From a candidate division LCP-89 bacterium B3_LCP (GTDB taxonomy: Bacteria > Electryoneota > B3-LCP): 64,000 bases of DNA. Each line of letters begins with the position of its first letter. Position 1 is the stretch's first letter. The notes beneath the pieces were generated by a model. It had not been told where the DNA came from and did not search any database. It saw only the letters and a list, made by a program, of their open reading frames with translations. The translations under genes and the position numbers were made by a program. This document shows, piece after piece, positions 54,373-62,890 of this stretch. Where the stretch lies: contig NJBN01000012.1 of assembly GCA_005223185.1 (NCBI GenBank), positions 1 to 64,000 on the forward strand, in the 5' to 3' direction.

Positions 54373-54404
54373 TCAGATACCGTTCATTTCAGATACCGTT
54401 CATT
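54373..54404 (-). repeat. 16-bp tandem duplication in the leader of the GlcD-like gene
   Basis: AATGAACGGTATCTGA (minus strand) occurs twice in immediate succession. Each copy encodes ATG AAC GGT ATC TGA, a four-codon minigene. It ends 11 nt before the start of the FAD oxidase. Confidence 0.6.
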
Positions 54405-54420
54405 ACGGATGCAAAACGTA

Positions 54421-54449
54421 AATATAATAAAAAAATAGCCGTTACGCAA
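54421..54449 (-). promoter_or_regulatory. promoter of the GlcD-like oxidase gene
   Basis: On the minus strand TTGCGT (54449-54444), a 17-bp spacer, then TATATT (54426-54421). The predicted leader of about 50 nt includes both copies of the 16-bp repeat. Confidence 0.5.
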
Positions 54450-54571
54450 GTAAAAGTTGTATGAAATTGCCTTGCAAGTACAAAAAAATACGGCATAAAA
54501 TGCCATATATCTCCGAAATAGTCGGTTGTTCAGGGTGCCGGAAATATTTTCTGTGTCAACCTATCATTATG

Positions 54572-56641
54572 CTAATTTATCCCCTGTTTCTTTCTACGAT
54601 AAGACTTACCCAGTAGGGATTCCACCAGTAGAATAATAAATACAGCATATAGAAGTGCTTTCCATAACTCTTTACCATAGCGGGCTTTACGAACAGACTC
54701 TATGAGATTTTCCGGTTCAATTATCATTACTTCGTTACCAGCCCATATTGCGCGTAAATCCTTATTATCAAATTCTATTAATTGCGATTCTTTCTGTGGT
54801 ATGCGAACCGCTGCTAAATGCTTAAGTTCACCTATATCCAATTCATACAGTCCTGCCTGGGTTAAATTCGGCTGCAGGAAGCTGATTTTCTGCCCGGAAA
54901 CCTGCGGAGCTAATTGTATCTCTTCTCCGTCTGGCTTCCTCAAATTAGCAGACATGGAAGGAACACCGATTGCTGATATTTCCAGTGGATCACCTACCGT
55001 CAGGGAATGACAACCTTCCTGGGAACTACCGGCTAATTTCAGTATTATCCTGTGCATTAAAGGCGCATAGATACCTCGTTCTGCCCAGTCGGACCATTCT
55101 TGATTCGGGGATGAAGCCAGGAGAATTACTCTGCCCCTTCCTTTTTTTGTCTCTGTCAGGAAGGGTTTTCCCTCTTTGAAGCTTAAGCTTGTTTCTGAAC
55201 TTCCTCCGGTTAACTGTACCGCCTGGAAGAACCGCGGCAGGGAAGGTTCATTACCGGTTCTGAAAATACCTTTGAATAAAGATGCTGACAAATCCGGTTG
55301 CTGCCATGTAGTAAACGCATTCTGCTTTCGAACTTGACCTATCTTGTCAGAATACTTCGGAGTGCCTAATCTTGCTAACAGATCCCTGTTCAGGGATGTG
55401 ATTTCCATTCCATTTCCCGGCAGGATTAACAGACCTCCACCATTCTGAACGAATTTTGTCAGCCGCGAACTCTGGCTATTGGAGAACTTCGGTGGATCTG
55501 TGAATACAATGACGTTAAAACTATTGATGGATTGAGTATCCCAGCTTTTTTTGGGAGTCTTTAGAACGCTAAAAAGGGCAAATTCGTCGGTTTTAGGGAC
55601 GAGTGCCATTTGGATCTGCTGGCAATCTTCTTCTTTGCCTACCAGTAATACCTTCAATTCTTTGGGAACGCGGAAACAGAAAGCGCTCCTATTATCTGCG
55701 CGGAAAACGTCTCTTTCTTCTATCTGAACCATACCGACATGCATACCGTATTCTTCAGGAATAATTTGATGTACCTGTTTTATCTCGCTATCTGGAGCGA
55801 TTGTTACGACGTTTTCTCCGATGCGAACACCACCCAAAAAAATGCTGTAGTAGATATCCTTGCGTTCTTTCCTCCCATGGTTAGCCAGCGTAACTTCTAC
55901 TTCCACCGGTTGCTTAGGTTCTATTATTTCACTGATTACGTTTACAGATTTTATCGAGAGATTTTCAATTGATTCTGTCCTGATTGGAATGAGGTTGAGC
56001 GAGACATCTTCAGCAGTTTCGGGTATATCTTCGACCGAATTGAAGTCACTCATAATAAATATTTCATTGCGGAAAGAACCGGATTGGGTGAGTAACTGCT
56101 GGGCGGCGTCCAGAGCTTTATCTATATCAGCGCTTCCGTCCCATACGGATGCTGATCGCAGGGCTTTTCTCAATAGAGTAGTGTCTTGCGTTAATCCGCT
56201 CAGTATCAATTCCGGTTCCTGTTTAGCAATAATTACCGCTATCTGATCGCCGCGATTCATCAACGACAACAGATCACTGCAGGAATTCTTCGCTTCTTCG
56301 AATGCCCTTCGTGAGTGGCTTTTTGCCTGCATACTCGCTGAACCATCGACGATTAGGATCGTACTGATCCGTCCCGCGCCAATACTGCCAATACCTAAAT
56401 CGCCTAAAAGAGCCGGACGAGTGAAAGCTAACGTAATCATCAGTATTGCTAAGCAGCGCAGGGCTAAAAGCAGCCATTGCCTTAATTTAAGCCTGCGCAT
56501 TTGATGACGCTGAAGCTTTCGCAGGAATTTTAAGGTGCTGAAATCAATCAGCGGGTAACGACGCCTGGTAAACAGGTGAATTAGAATGGGAAGCGCTACC
56601 GCCGCTAATCCAGCTAAGAGTGCTGTATTCAGGAAGGTCAT
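54572..56641 (-). CDS. BatA-like membrane protein with vWA domain
   Basis: 689 aa. The N-terminal aerotolerance domain has two helices around the conserved LPILIHLFTRRRYPLIDFSTLKFLRKLQRHQMRRLKLRQWLLLALRCL block. A von Willebrand A domain follows with a MIDAS-type DGSAS (ILIVDGSASMQ, about residue 97). The middle is a CARDB-like and glutamine-amidotransferase-like beta/alpha part (LLILPGNGMEI). One C-terminal helix (LWKALLYAVFIILLVESLLG) anchors it. Such proteins are common in Bacteroidetes/FCB genomes and usually sit with a MoxR ATPase and DUF58 gene, neither of which is seen here. Function probably in envelope assembly or stress; unproven. Confidence 0.85.
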   Translation of the reverse strand: MTFLNTALLAGLAAVALPILIHLFTRRRYPLIDFSTLKFLRKLQRHQMRRLKLRQWLLLALRCLAILMITLAFTRPALLGDLGIGSIGAGRISTILIVDGSASMQAKSHSRRAFEEAKNSCSDLLSLMNRGDQIAVIIAKQEPELILSGLTQDTTLLRKALRSASVWDGSADIDKALDAAQQLLTQSGSFRNEIFIMSDFNSVEDIPETAEDVSLNLIPIRTESIENLSIKSVNVISEIIEPKQPVEVEVTLANHGRKERKDIYYSIFLGGVRIGENVVTIAPDSEIKQVHQIIPEEYGMHVGMVQIEERDVFRADNRSAFCFRVPKELKVLLVGKEEDCQQIQMALVPKTDEFALFSVLKTPKKSWDTQSINSFNVIVFTDPPKFSNSQSSRLTKFVQNGGGLLILPGNGMEITSLNRDLLARLGTPKYSDKIGQVRKQNAFTTWQQPDLSASLFKGIFRTGNEPSLPRFFQAVQLTGGSSETSLSFKEGKPFLTETKKGRGRVILLASSPNQEWSDWAERGIYAPLMHRIILKLAGSSQEGCHSLTVGDPLEISAIGVPSMSANLRKPDGEEIQLAPQVSGQKISFLQPNLTQAGLYELDIGELKHLAAVRIPQKESQLIEFDNKDLRAIWAGNEVMIIEPENLIESVRKARYGKELWKALLYAVFIILLVESLLGKSYRRKKQGIN

Positions 56642-56657
56642 AAAGAGAATGCCAGTG

Positions 56658-57248
56658 TTAATCAGTTCCGGAAGTTAACCGTCGTTCGACCAAAGCAACT
56701 AAAAGATGTCCAGCGGTAATGTGCCCTTCCTGGATCCTCTGTCCTGACCTGCTAGGGATGCATAAACAGAGATCAGCAGTCTCTCCCAGTTGGCGTTTAT
56801 CTTGACCTAAGAAGGCGATAACTTTGATCCCCTTTCCTTGAGCAACTTTCGTTGCTTCGATGACGTTGCTTGAGCTTCCGGACGTCGAAATTGCTATCAG
56901 CACGTCTCCTTCATGCCCTAAAGCTTCCACCTGCCGGGAGAAAACGCGGTCGAAACCATAATCATTCGATGCGGCAGTAAGCGTGGAAGTATCTGTGGTA
57001 AGAGCAATCGCCGGCAGTGCTCTACGGTCGTTTTCCGACGTCAACCGCACCACAAATTCCGTGGCTATGTGCTGAGAATCAGCAGCAGATCCACCATTAC
57101 CGCATATCAGGAGCTTTCTGCCGTTGTTCATCGCACCTGTAATCCAATCAGCCGCCTTTAACAGAGCTTCCATACAGGCAGATATCATTGCTTCTTTTGT
57201 CTCCGCACTCTCTTTCAGAGATCGGGAAATCAGTTCCCTGTCATCCAT
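56658..57248 (-). CDS. gmhA: phosphoheptose isomerase (SIS domain)
   Basis: 196 aa, standard GmhA length. The phosphosugar-binding SIS fold has LLICGNGGSAADSQHIATEFV (about 46-66), ALTTDTSTLTAASNDYGFDRVFSRQVEALG, and DVLIAISTSGSSSNVIEA. It converts sedoheptulose 7-phosphate to D-glycero-D-manno-heptose 7-phosphate, first step of ADP-heptose synthesis for lipopolysaccharide, consistent with a Gram-negative envelope. It is divergent from the carbamoyltransferase gene; the 286-bp space holds the promoter of the latter. Confidence 0.92.
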   Translation of the reverse strand: MDDRELISRSLKESAETKEAMISACMEALLKAADWITGAMNNGRKLLICGNGGSAADSQHIATEFVVRLTSENDRRALPAIALTTDTSTLTAASNDYGFDRVFSRQVEALGHEGDVLIAISTSGSSSNVIEATKVAQGKGIKVIAFLGQDKRQLGETADLCLCIPSRSGQRIQEGHITAGHLLVALVERRLTSGTD

Positions 57249-57430
57249 AATTCTTCCGGTTATTATATTCGGTTAAGTTAACTTTTCATTTGAACGCACT
57301 AATCGCCTAAACGATCCCGGAAGAAGACGTCATTCTGCTTGCTTTATAGCTCTAACTTCCAGCTCTTATAGTTTCACCTTAAAACTTAAGAATCCGGATA
57401 TTTTACGCCGTGTTACTTTTCAAATCCTTC

Positions 57431-57459
57431 TTGACATACACCTTTTTTTTTATTATATT
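57431..57459 (+). promoter_or_regulatory. promoter of the carbamoyltransferase cassette
   Basis: TTGACA at 57431-57436, 17-bp spacer with a T-tract, TATATT at 57454-57459. Transcription start would be near 57466, giving a leader of about 69 nt. The remaining intergenic DNA (57249-57430) shows no other feature. Confidence 0.7.
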
Positions 57460-57534
57460 GTTTAACTCGGCATTTTGAAATTATATGGTGATAATTAAAC
57501 GGAAGAATATTTTGGCAAATTGGGAAACGCTAAT

Positions 57535-59373
57535 ATGAACGGCAATTCTGAAAATATAAACATTCTGGGCATCTCTGCATATTATCACGATTCTGCGGCG
57601 TGTCTAATACGTGATGGTGAAATCATCGCTGCTGCTCAGGAAGAGCGGTTCACTCGCAAAAAGCACGATCACAGTTTTCCCGGGAATGCCATTGGATTTT
57701 GTCTGGAATATGGAGGTTTGAAATCTCAAGATCTCGATTATGTGGCGTTTTACGACAAACCCATGATCAAATTTGAGAGATTACTTGAAACCTACCTTAC
57801 TTACGCTCCGGTCGGATTTAAAAGTTTCCTCATGGCAATGCCGCTGTGGCTTAAACAGAAATTGTTCATGCGGGACACCATCGCCAAAGAGTTGGAATAT
57901 GAAGGACCGATCCTCTTCCCCGAACATCACGAATCGCACGCAGCATCCGCTTTTTTTCCCAGCCCTTTCAATGATGCTGCCGTGTTGACTTTAGACGGCG
58001 TCGGTGAATGGGCTACCAGCTCTCTGGGTATCGGAAATGGCAACCGTGTTAGATTGTTATCCGAAATTCATTTTCCCCATTCGTTGGGTTTGTTATATTC
58101 GGCTTTCACCTATTATACTGGCTTTAAGGTCAATTCAGGCGAATACAAGGTCATGGGACTGGCGCCTTACGGCGAGCCGAAGTATGTGGATAAGATCCTG
58201 ACCGATTTGGTCGATCTAAAAGACGACGGTTCCTTCAAGCTGAACATGAGATATTTCAACTACTGCGCCGGCTTAACTATGACCAACCGGCATTTTGATA
58301 GACTCTTCGACGGTCCCCCCCGCAAACCTGAATCCAACTTGACCCAGAAAGAGATGGATATGGCACGGTCGGTCCAGGTGGTGACGGAAGAGATCATGAT
58401 GAGGATGGCTAATACCGCTTTCAAGGAGACTGGTCTAACCTCTCTCTGCTTAGCTGGAGGCGTAGCTTTAAACTGCGTTGGCAATGGGCGTCTTCTGCGT
58501 GAAGGACCATTTAAGGATATTTGGATCCAACCGGCTGCTGGGGATGCCGGAGGTGCTCTGGGAGCGGCGTTGACAGTATGGCATCACTACCTCGATAAAC
58601 CGAGATCTCTCGATGGGAAACGTGATCTACAGAAAGCTTCCCGCCTGGGTCCCGAGTTCTCTGATGATCAGATAAATGCTTTTCTTAATGAACATAACTT
58701 GCCTGCAAAGAAACTCTCACGAAGAGATATTCCCACTGAACTTGCTGCATTGATCGATGCTGGCAAAGTGATCGGCTTTTTCCAGGGACGCATGGAATAC
58801 GGTCCCAGAGCTCTGGGTTCCAGATCGATCATCGGTGACGCCCGTAATCAGGAAATGCAGAGTGTGATGAATCTGAAGATCAAGTACCGAGAATCTTTTC
58901 GACCATTTGCGCCTACGGTCATGGAAGATCACGTTTCCGAAGTTTTCGAAATAGACCGCCCCAGTCCTTATATGCTGTTGGTGGCGCCTGTTCGGGAAGA
59001 GAGGCGCATCCCCATGACCAATGAACAGAAAAGCTTCTTCGGCATAGAAAAACTGAACGTAGCCCGTTCTGACGTACCCGCCATCACACATGTGGATTAC
59101 TCCGCCAGGCTGCAGACGGTTAGTCCTGAGGAAAACGATATCTATTACGAGACTATAAAAGCATTTCATGAACGTTCCGGCTGCCCTGTGATTATCAACA
59201 CCTCCTTCAATGTGCGCGGCGAACCGATTGTCTGCAGCCCTAAAGATGCCTACACCTGCTTCATGAGAACGGAGATGGATTACCTGATAATGGGATCATT
59301 TCTGTTGGATAAAAAAGATCAACCACCTTTAAAGGATGATATCGACTGGCAGCAAGAATTCGAGCTGGATTAG
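57535..59373 (+). CDS. NodU/CmcH-family carbamoyltransferase
   Basis: 612 aa, both family domains. The N-terminal Kae1-like part has ILGISAYYHDSAACLIRDGEI, QEERFTRKKHDHSFP and the metal ligand region FPEHHESHAASAFFPSPF. Then come LTLDGVGEWATSS, LGLLYSAFTYYTGFKVNSGEYKVMGLAPYG and LCLAGGVALNCVGNG. The C-terminal YrdC-like part has GFFQGRMEYGPRALGSRSI and NTSFNVRGEPIVCSPKDA. It transfers carbamoyl from carbamoyl phosphate to a hydroxyl of a sugar or secondary metabolite. I chose ATG 57535 with GGGAAA upstream; the frame is open to a TTG at 57520. SxtJ and DUF5989 proteins follow. Confidence 0.92.
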   Translation: MNGNSENINILGISAYYHDSAACLIRDGEIIAAAQEERFTRKKHDHSFPGNAIGFCLEYGGLKSQDLDYVAFYDKPMIKFERLLETYLTYAPVGFKSFLMAMPLWLKQKLFMRDTIAKELEYEGPILFPEHHESHAASAFFPSPFNDAAVLTLDGVGEWATSSLGIGNGNRVRLLSEIHFPHSLGLLYSAFTYYTGFKVNSGEYKVMGLAPYGEPKYVDKILTDLVDLKDDGSFKLNMRYFNYCAGLTMTNRHFDRLFDGPPRKPESNLTQKEMDMARSVQVVTEEIMMRMANTAFKETGLTSLCLAGGVALNCVGNGRLLREGPFKDIWIQPAAGDAGGALGAALTVWHHYLDKPRSLDGKRDLQKASRLGPEFSDDQINAFLNEHNLPAKKLSRRDIPTELAALIDAGKVIGFFQGRMEYGPRALGSRSIIGDARNQEMQSVMNLKIKYRESFRPFAPTVMEDHVSEVFEIDRPSPYMLLVAPVREERRIPMTNEQKSFFGIEKLNVARSDVPAITHVDYSARLQTVSPEENDIYYETIKAFHERSGCPVIINTSFNVRGEPIVCSPKDAYTCFMRTEMDYLIMGSFLLDKKDQPPLKDDIDWQQEFELD

Positions 59374-59392
59374 CTAATCGTTGAGAAAGTGA

Positions 59393-59797
59393 ATGTCAAT
59401 CCAATATACCAAAAAAGAGATACGTACCTGGGCTTTAGTGATGGCTGCCATTCTGGCGGCGGTCGGGACTATCCAGTTCTTCGTCTGGAGTCATATTCAA
59501 ACGGCATCTGTGCTCTGGATAATTTCCGCTGCTTTTCTGCTGACAGGGCTGCTGATCCCTAAACTGCTGAAACCCATCTTCTGGCTCTGGTTGAAATTAG
59601 CTACGGCTTTAGCCTGGCTGAATACCAGGTTGATATTAGGCATTGTGTTCTTTCTGGTTTTTACACCTGTTGGACTGCTGCTCCGTTTACTCAGAAAGGA
59701 TCTTCTAAAGGAGCGTTGGGATTCGGATGCCTCGAGCTATTGGATCAGGCGTTCGGACAAACCGATGGATCCCCAAAGCTATGAAAAACAGTATTAG
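59393..59797 (+). CDS. SxtJ-family membrane protein
   Basis: 134 aa, three or four hydrophobic segments: WALVMAAILAAVGTIQFFVW, VLWIISAAFLLTGLLIPKLL and LILGIVFFLVFTPVGLLLRLLRKD. It then has the family-typical tail LKERWDSDASSYWIRR. SxtJ is named after a protein of the saxitoxin cluster and nearly always accompanies a carbamoyltransferase, as here (19 nt gap). Function unknown; possibly a membrane scaffold for the transferase. Confidence 0.88.
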   Translation: MSIQYTKKEIRTWALVMAAILAAVGTIQFFVWSHIQTASVLWIISAAFLLTGLLIPKLLKPIFWLWLKLATALAWLNTRLILGIVFFLVFTPVGLLLRLLRKDLLKERWDSDASSYWIRRSDKPMDPQSYEKQY

Positions 59798-59827
59798 TTG
59801 AATTTATCGAAATAAAGGAGATGACTG

Positions 59828-59986
59828 ATGGCTGGTAAATCCGCCTGGAAGGAAGTCTGGGGATTCTTAAAAGAGAGAAAGAAATGGTGGTTGGCGCCCA
59901 TACTGATCATGATGATGTTGATTGGAGTGCTGCTGGTGTTCGCCCAGACCTCTGCCCTGGCGCCGTTTATCTACGCAATCTTTTAG
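59828..59986 (+). CDS. DUF5989-type small membrane protein
   Basis: 52 aa: MAGKSAWKEVWGFLKERKKW, one transmembrane helix (LAPILIMMMLIGVLLVFAQ) and the ending SALAPFIYAIF. The tryptophan-rich amphipathic head, helix and APFIY tail are those of the small proteins found after SxtJ. AAAGGAGA lies just upstream of the ATG, 30 nt after the SxtJ stop. It completes the three-gene carbamoyltransferase cassette, and a terminator follows. Confidence 0.85.
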   Translation: MAGKSAWKEVWGFLKERKKWWLAPILIMMMLIGVLLVFAQTSALAPFIYAIF

Positions 59987-60048
59987 TGTCAGACTAGCGC
60001 TGTATTTCATCCACTTGATATAACTCGCAGACTCATACTATAAATGGT

Positions 60049-60105
60049 AAGACCGGTATTATCCTCTTTAGCGCTACTAGAGGTTATATCGGTCTTCTTT
60101 GTGTT
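60049..60105 (+). terminator. intrinsic terminator of the carbamoyltransferase cassette
   Basis: AAGACCGGTATTATCCTCT (60049-60067) pairs with AGAGGTTATATCGGTCTT (60079-60096), apart from a few mismatches, and is followed by CTTTGTGTT. It lies about 60 nt past the DUF5989 stop. Confidence 0.7.
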
Positions 60106-60206
60106 AATTTTATGGAGAAATCTTGAACTTCGTGAGTATAAACTGATGAGATGCTACATAAACCCTGAATTTTACGTAAAACATGTGCGTTTAATCGATG
60201 CGCCTC

Positions 60207-60235
60207 TTGACAAATCATAAAAAAATCCGTATATT
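60207..60235 (+). promoter_or_regulatory. promoter of the DegP-like protease gene
   Basis: TTGACA at 60207-60212, 17-bp spacer, TATATT at 60230-60235. Transcription should start near 60242, only about 7 nt before the ATG at 60249, so the message would be almost leaderless. Confidence 0.7.
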
Positions 60236-60248
60236 ATAAGGTTATACC

Positions 60249-61748
60249 ATGATGAGTTCAAATAATACAAACCGGCTCAAACGTCTGGCGGGCTTGACCA
60301 TTCTGGCAGTAACTTTCACCATTCTGGGAATTCTCTTCGCTTCCCAAATGCAGTGGACTGAAAGTTCTAAAGCCTTTGATGAAAACGAGATAGAAACACT
60401 GCAATCCGCAGGTTTTCTAACCTCAGAAGGTGAAAGTCCTTTCGTGGGAGTAGCTCGCAAAGTCATGCCTTCTGTGGTCAATATCACCGCAAAAAAGGAA
60501 AGCCAAGGACGGCAGAACACTCCCGATATCTTCAATTGGGGACCCTTCCGCGATTTCTTCCCGGATGCCCATCCCGACGTTCCGCGTGGAGTCACTTCTG
60601 GCGGTTCAGGAATTATAATTGATCGAGATGGTTACATTCTAACCAACAATCATGTGGTGCAGGACGCTACTGATATCGAGATCAAAGATGCCAACGGGCA
60701 TGAATATAAAGCTGAAATTGTAGGAACAGATCCTGATTCCGACGTCGCTCTGATTCGAGTTAAGGACACTAAATTTTCTACAGATCAGGTTGCCGAATTG
60801 GGTGATTCCGATGTCATTAACGTAGGCGACTGGGCTATTGCCATTGGTAATCCTTTCGGACTTGATCAGACAGTTACCGTAGGTGTGATTTCCGCCAAGG
60901 GCCGCGCTAATCTATCAATTGGCGGCGGTGGACCTTCATATCAGAACTTCATCCAGACCGATGCCTCCATCAACTTCGGCAATTCAGGTGGCCCCCTGAT
61001 CAATATTCACGGCCAGGTGATAGGAGTAAATACCGCAATTAACACTCAGGGTCAAGGTATAGGATTTGCCATACCCGTCAATCTGGCAAAGAATATCGCT
61101 GATCAGCTCCGTTCAGAAGGTCATGTGGTCAGAGGATACCTGGGTATGGTCCCGCGTGGACTAGACGACGCCACCCGTGAAGCGCTGGGATTGGATCGAG
61201 ACGTTCAGGGTGTTTTCGTCGATGGTGTGCAAGAGAATACTCCTGCTGAAGATGGTGGACTGGAACCCGGTGACGTGATCACTCATGTAGATAGTAAAAG
61301 AGTGACAGATGCTTCCACTTTCCGGTTTATGATCGCTGAGAAGAAGCCAGATTCTAAAGTTAAACTTGACGTAATAAGGGACGGAAAGAAAAAAGGACTC
61401 AGGTTCACCTTGGGTGATCGCGCTGATTATGACCTCAATGCCAGTTCTGTGCCTGATGTCGGAGATGATGATTGGCTGGGAATACGCGTGAGATCACTGG
61501 ATTCTCCCCAAGCCTCACAGTGGAACATTGAAGAACAGGTAGGTGTCCTTGTTGTGGAAGTTGATTTCGAAAGTCCCACTGAAGGGAAGATATTTCCCCA
61601 GGACGTTATTATAGAGATAAATCGCAAACCGGTAAATAATCTGTCCAGTTACCGTGAAATTGTATCGGATTTTGGCGATAAAAAAGATGCAGTCTTAATC
61701 AGACTGATTCGCAACGGTCGCAAAACGTATGAAGCGATTAAACCTTAA
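60249..61748 (+). CDS. degP: DegP/HtrA family serine endoprotease
   Basis: 499 aa. An N-terminal uncleaved or cleaved membrane signal (LAGLTILAVTFTILGILF, 13-30), a trypsin-like domain with His135 (LTNNHVVQ), Asp165 (DSDVALIR) and Ser246 (FGNSGGPL), then two PDZ domains (about 285-380 and 405-499). It degrades or refolds misfolded envelope proteins. AAGG lies 7 nt before the ATG, but a consensus promoter sits so close that this may fall outside the transcript. The sigma factor gene follows after 72 nt. Confidence 0.93.
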   Translation: MMSSNNTNRLKRLAGLTILAVTFTILGILFASQMQWTESSKAFDENEIETLQSAGFLTSEGESPFVGVARKVMPSVVNITAKKESQGRQNTPDIFNWGPFRDFFPDAHPDVPRGVTSGGSGIIIDRDGYILTNNHVVQDATDIEIKDANGHEYKAEIVGTDPDSDVALIRVKDTKFSTDQVAELGDSDVINVGDWAIAIGNPFGLDQTVTVGVISAKGRANLSIGGGGPSYQNFIQTDASINFGNSGGPLINIHGQVIGVNTAINTQGQGIGFAIPVNLAKNIADQLRSEGHVVRGYLGMVPRGLDDATREALGLDRDVQGVFVDGVQENTPAEDGGLEPGDVITHVDSKRVTDASTFRFMIAEKKPDSKVKLDVIRDGKKKGLRFTLGDRADYDLNASSVPDVGDDDWLGIRVRSLDSPQASQWNIEEQVGVLVVEVDFESPTEGKIFPQDVIIEINRKPVNNLSSYREIVSDFGDKKDAVLIRLIRNGRKTYEAIKP

Positions 61749-61820
61749 TCTGATTAATGCTGAATAGTACAGCTTATAAACACGAACTGTCAGTTAATCT
61801 GAAAAACTGGTGTCTATCCT

Positions 61821-62678
61821 ATGACTAAGATTTCCAAAAAGGTTAACATCCGCGCCAATCAATCCTTAGAAAAGTACCTGCAGGAAATTGGCGAGGTTGA
61901 ACTCCTTGAACCCGAAGAGGAGATTGAGCTGGCGCGCTGTATCAAAGAGGGTGATAGCGATTCCCTGGAGAAATTGACCAAGGCTAACCTGCGCTTCGTT
62001 GTCAGTGTTGCTAAGCAGTATCAAAACCAGGGGCTCTCTCTAGGTGATCTGATAAACGAAGGTAACTTAGGACTTATCAAAGCTGCTAAGCGTTTCGACG
62101 AAACACGCGGATTCAAGTTCATCAGCTACGCGGTCTGGTGGATACGGCAATCGATACTTCAGGCGTTAGCTGAACAATCCCGTGTGGTAAGGCTGCCCTT
62201 GAATAGGGTTGGAGCGCTCAATAAAATTGGTAAAGCCTTCAGTAACTTAGAGCAGGAATTTGAAAGAGAACCTTCGCCCGAAGAGATTGCCGAACAGTTG
62301 GAGATGACCACTTTCGAGGTTACAGACACCCTGAAAATGTCAGGCCGCCATCTGTCCATGGATGCACCGTTTAACCAGGGTGAAGACAACCGCCTTTTAG
62401 ATATCCTCCACAACGATCGAGCGCCATCTCCCGATCATATTCTGATGGAAGAATCTCTGCGGAAAGAAGTTGAGCGAGCCTTAACGACCCTTTCAAGACG
62501 TGAAGCCGATGTTGTTCGTCTCTACTTTGGCTTGAATAGAGAACATCCATTGACCTTAGAAGAGATCGGAGAGAAGTTTAAACTGACGCGTGAGAGAGTT
62601 CGACAGATAAAGGAAAAAGCGATAAGACGTTTGCGGCATACCAGCAGATCCAAATCACTGAGGTCTTATTTAGGCTAA
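61821..62678 (+). CDS. rpoD: RNA polymerase sigma factor, RpoD-like, short Bacteroidetes type
   Basis: 285 aa. It lacks region 1.1 and begins with region 1.2 ([27 protein letters not shown]). Region 2 has [37 protein letters not shown] and the promoter-melting [20 protein letters not shown]. Region 3 is RVVRLPLNR. Region 4 is [29 protein letters not shown]. The length and short N-terminus match the primary sigma factor of Bacteroidetes and relatives, so it may be the housekeeping factor, although a group 2 (RpoS-like) identity cannot be excluded. The TTGACA/TATATT promoters in the window fit a sigma-70 of this group. Confidence 0.9.
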   Translation: MTKISKKVNIRANQSLEKYLQEIGEVELLEPEEEIELARCIKEGDSDSLEKLTKANLRFVVSVAKQYQNQGLSLGDLINEGNLGLIKAAKRFDETRGFKFISYAVWWIRQSILQALAEQSRVVRLPLNRVGALNKIGKAFSNLEQEFEREPSPEEIAEQLEMTTFEVTDTLKMSGRHLSMDAPFNQGEDNRLLDILHNDRAPSPDHILMEESLRKEVERALTTLSRREADVVRLYFGLNREHPLTLEEIGEKFKLTRERVRQIKEKAIRRLRHTSRSKSLRSYLG

Positions 62679-62708
62679 AAGTGATTTAGTATAAACACTT
62701 AACCTGAT

Positions 62709-62757
62709 CGGGACTGTTCCGCGAATGACATAACATATTCTGGGACAGCCCCGTTTT
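62709..62757 (+). terminator. intrinsic terminator after the sigma factor gene
   Basis: CGGGACTGTTCC (62709-62720) pairs with GGGACAGCCCCG (62742-62753) and is followed by TTTTCTT. The right arm is the same GGGACAGCCCC module seen at 8794 and 41771. Confidence 0.7.
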
Positions 62758-62803
62758 CTTACCTGTAAAGCTAAGCAATAACGCAAAAACCACAAATTAT
62801 AAC

Positions 62804-62832
62804 TTGACAAGTGGGATTTTGTTTATTATTTT
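62804..62832 (+). promoter_or_regulatory. promoter of the Arg-rich small protein gene
   Basis: TTGACA at 62804-62809, 17-bp spacer, TATTTT at 62827-62832, giving a leader of about 53 nt before ATG 62891. Confidence 0.55.
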
Positions 62833-62890
62833 CATTGAACTGGAAAGCTCTTTCATTACAACCACTTGACAGCGAAACAAGGAGGCGTCC

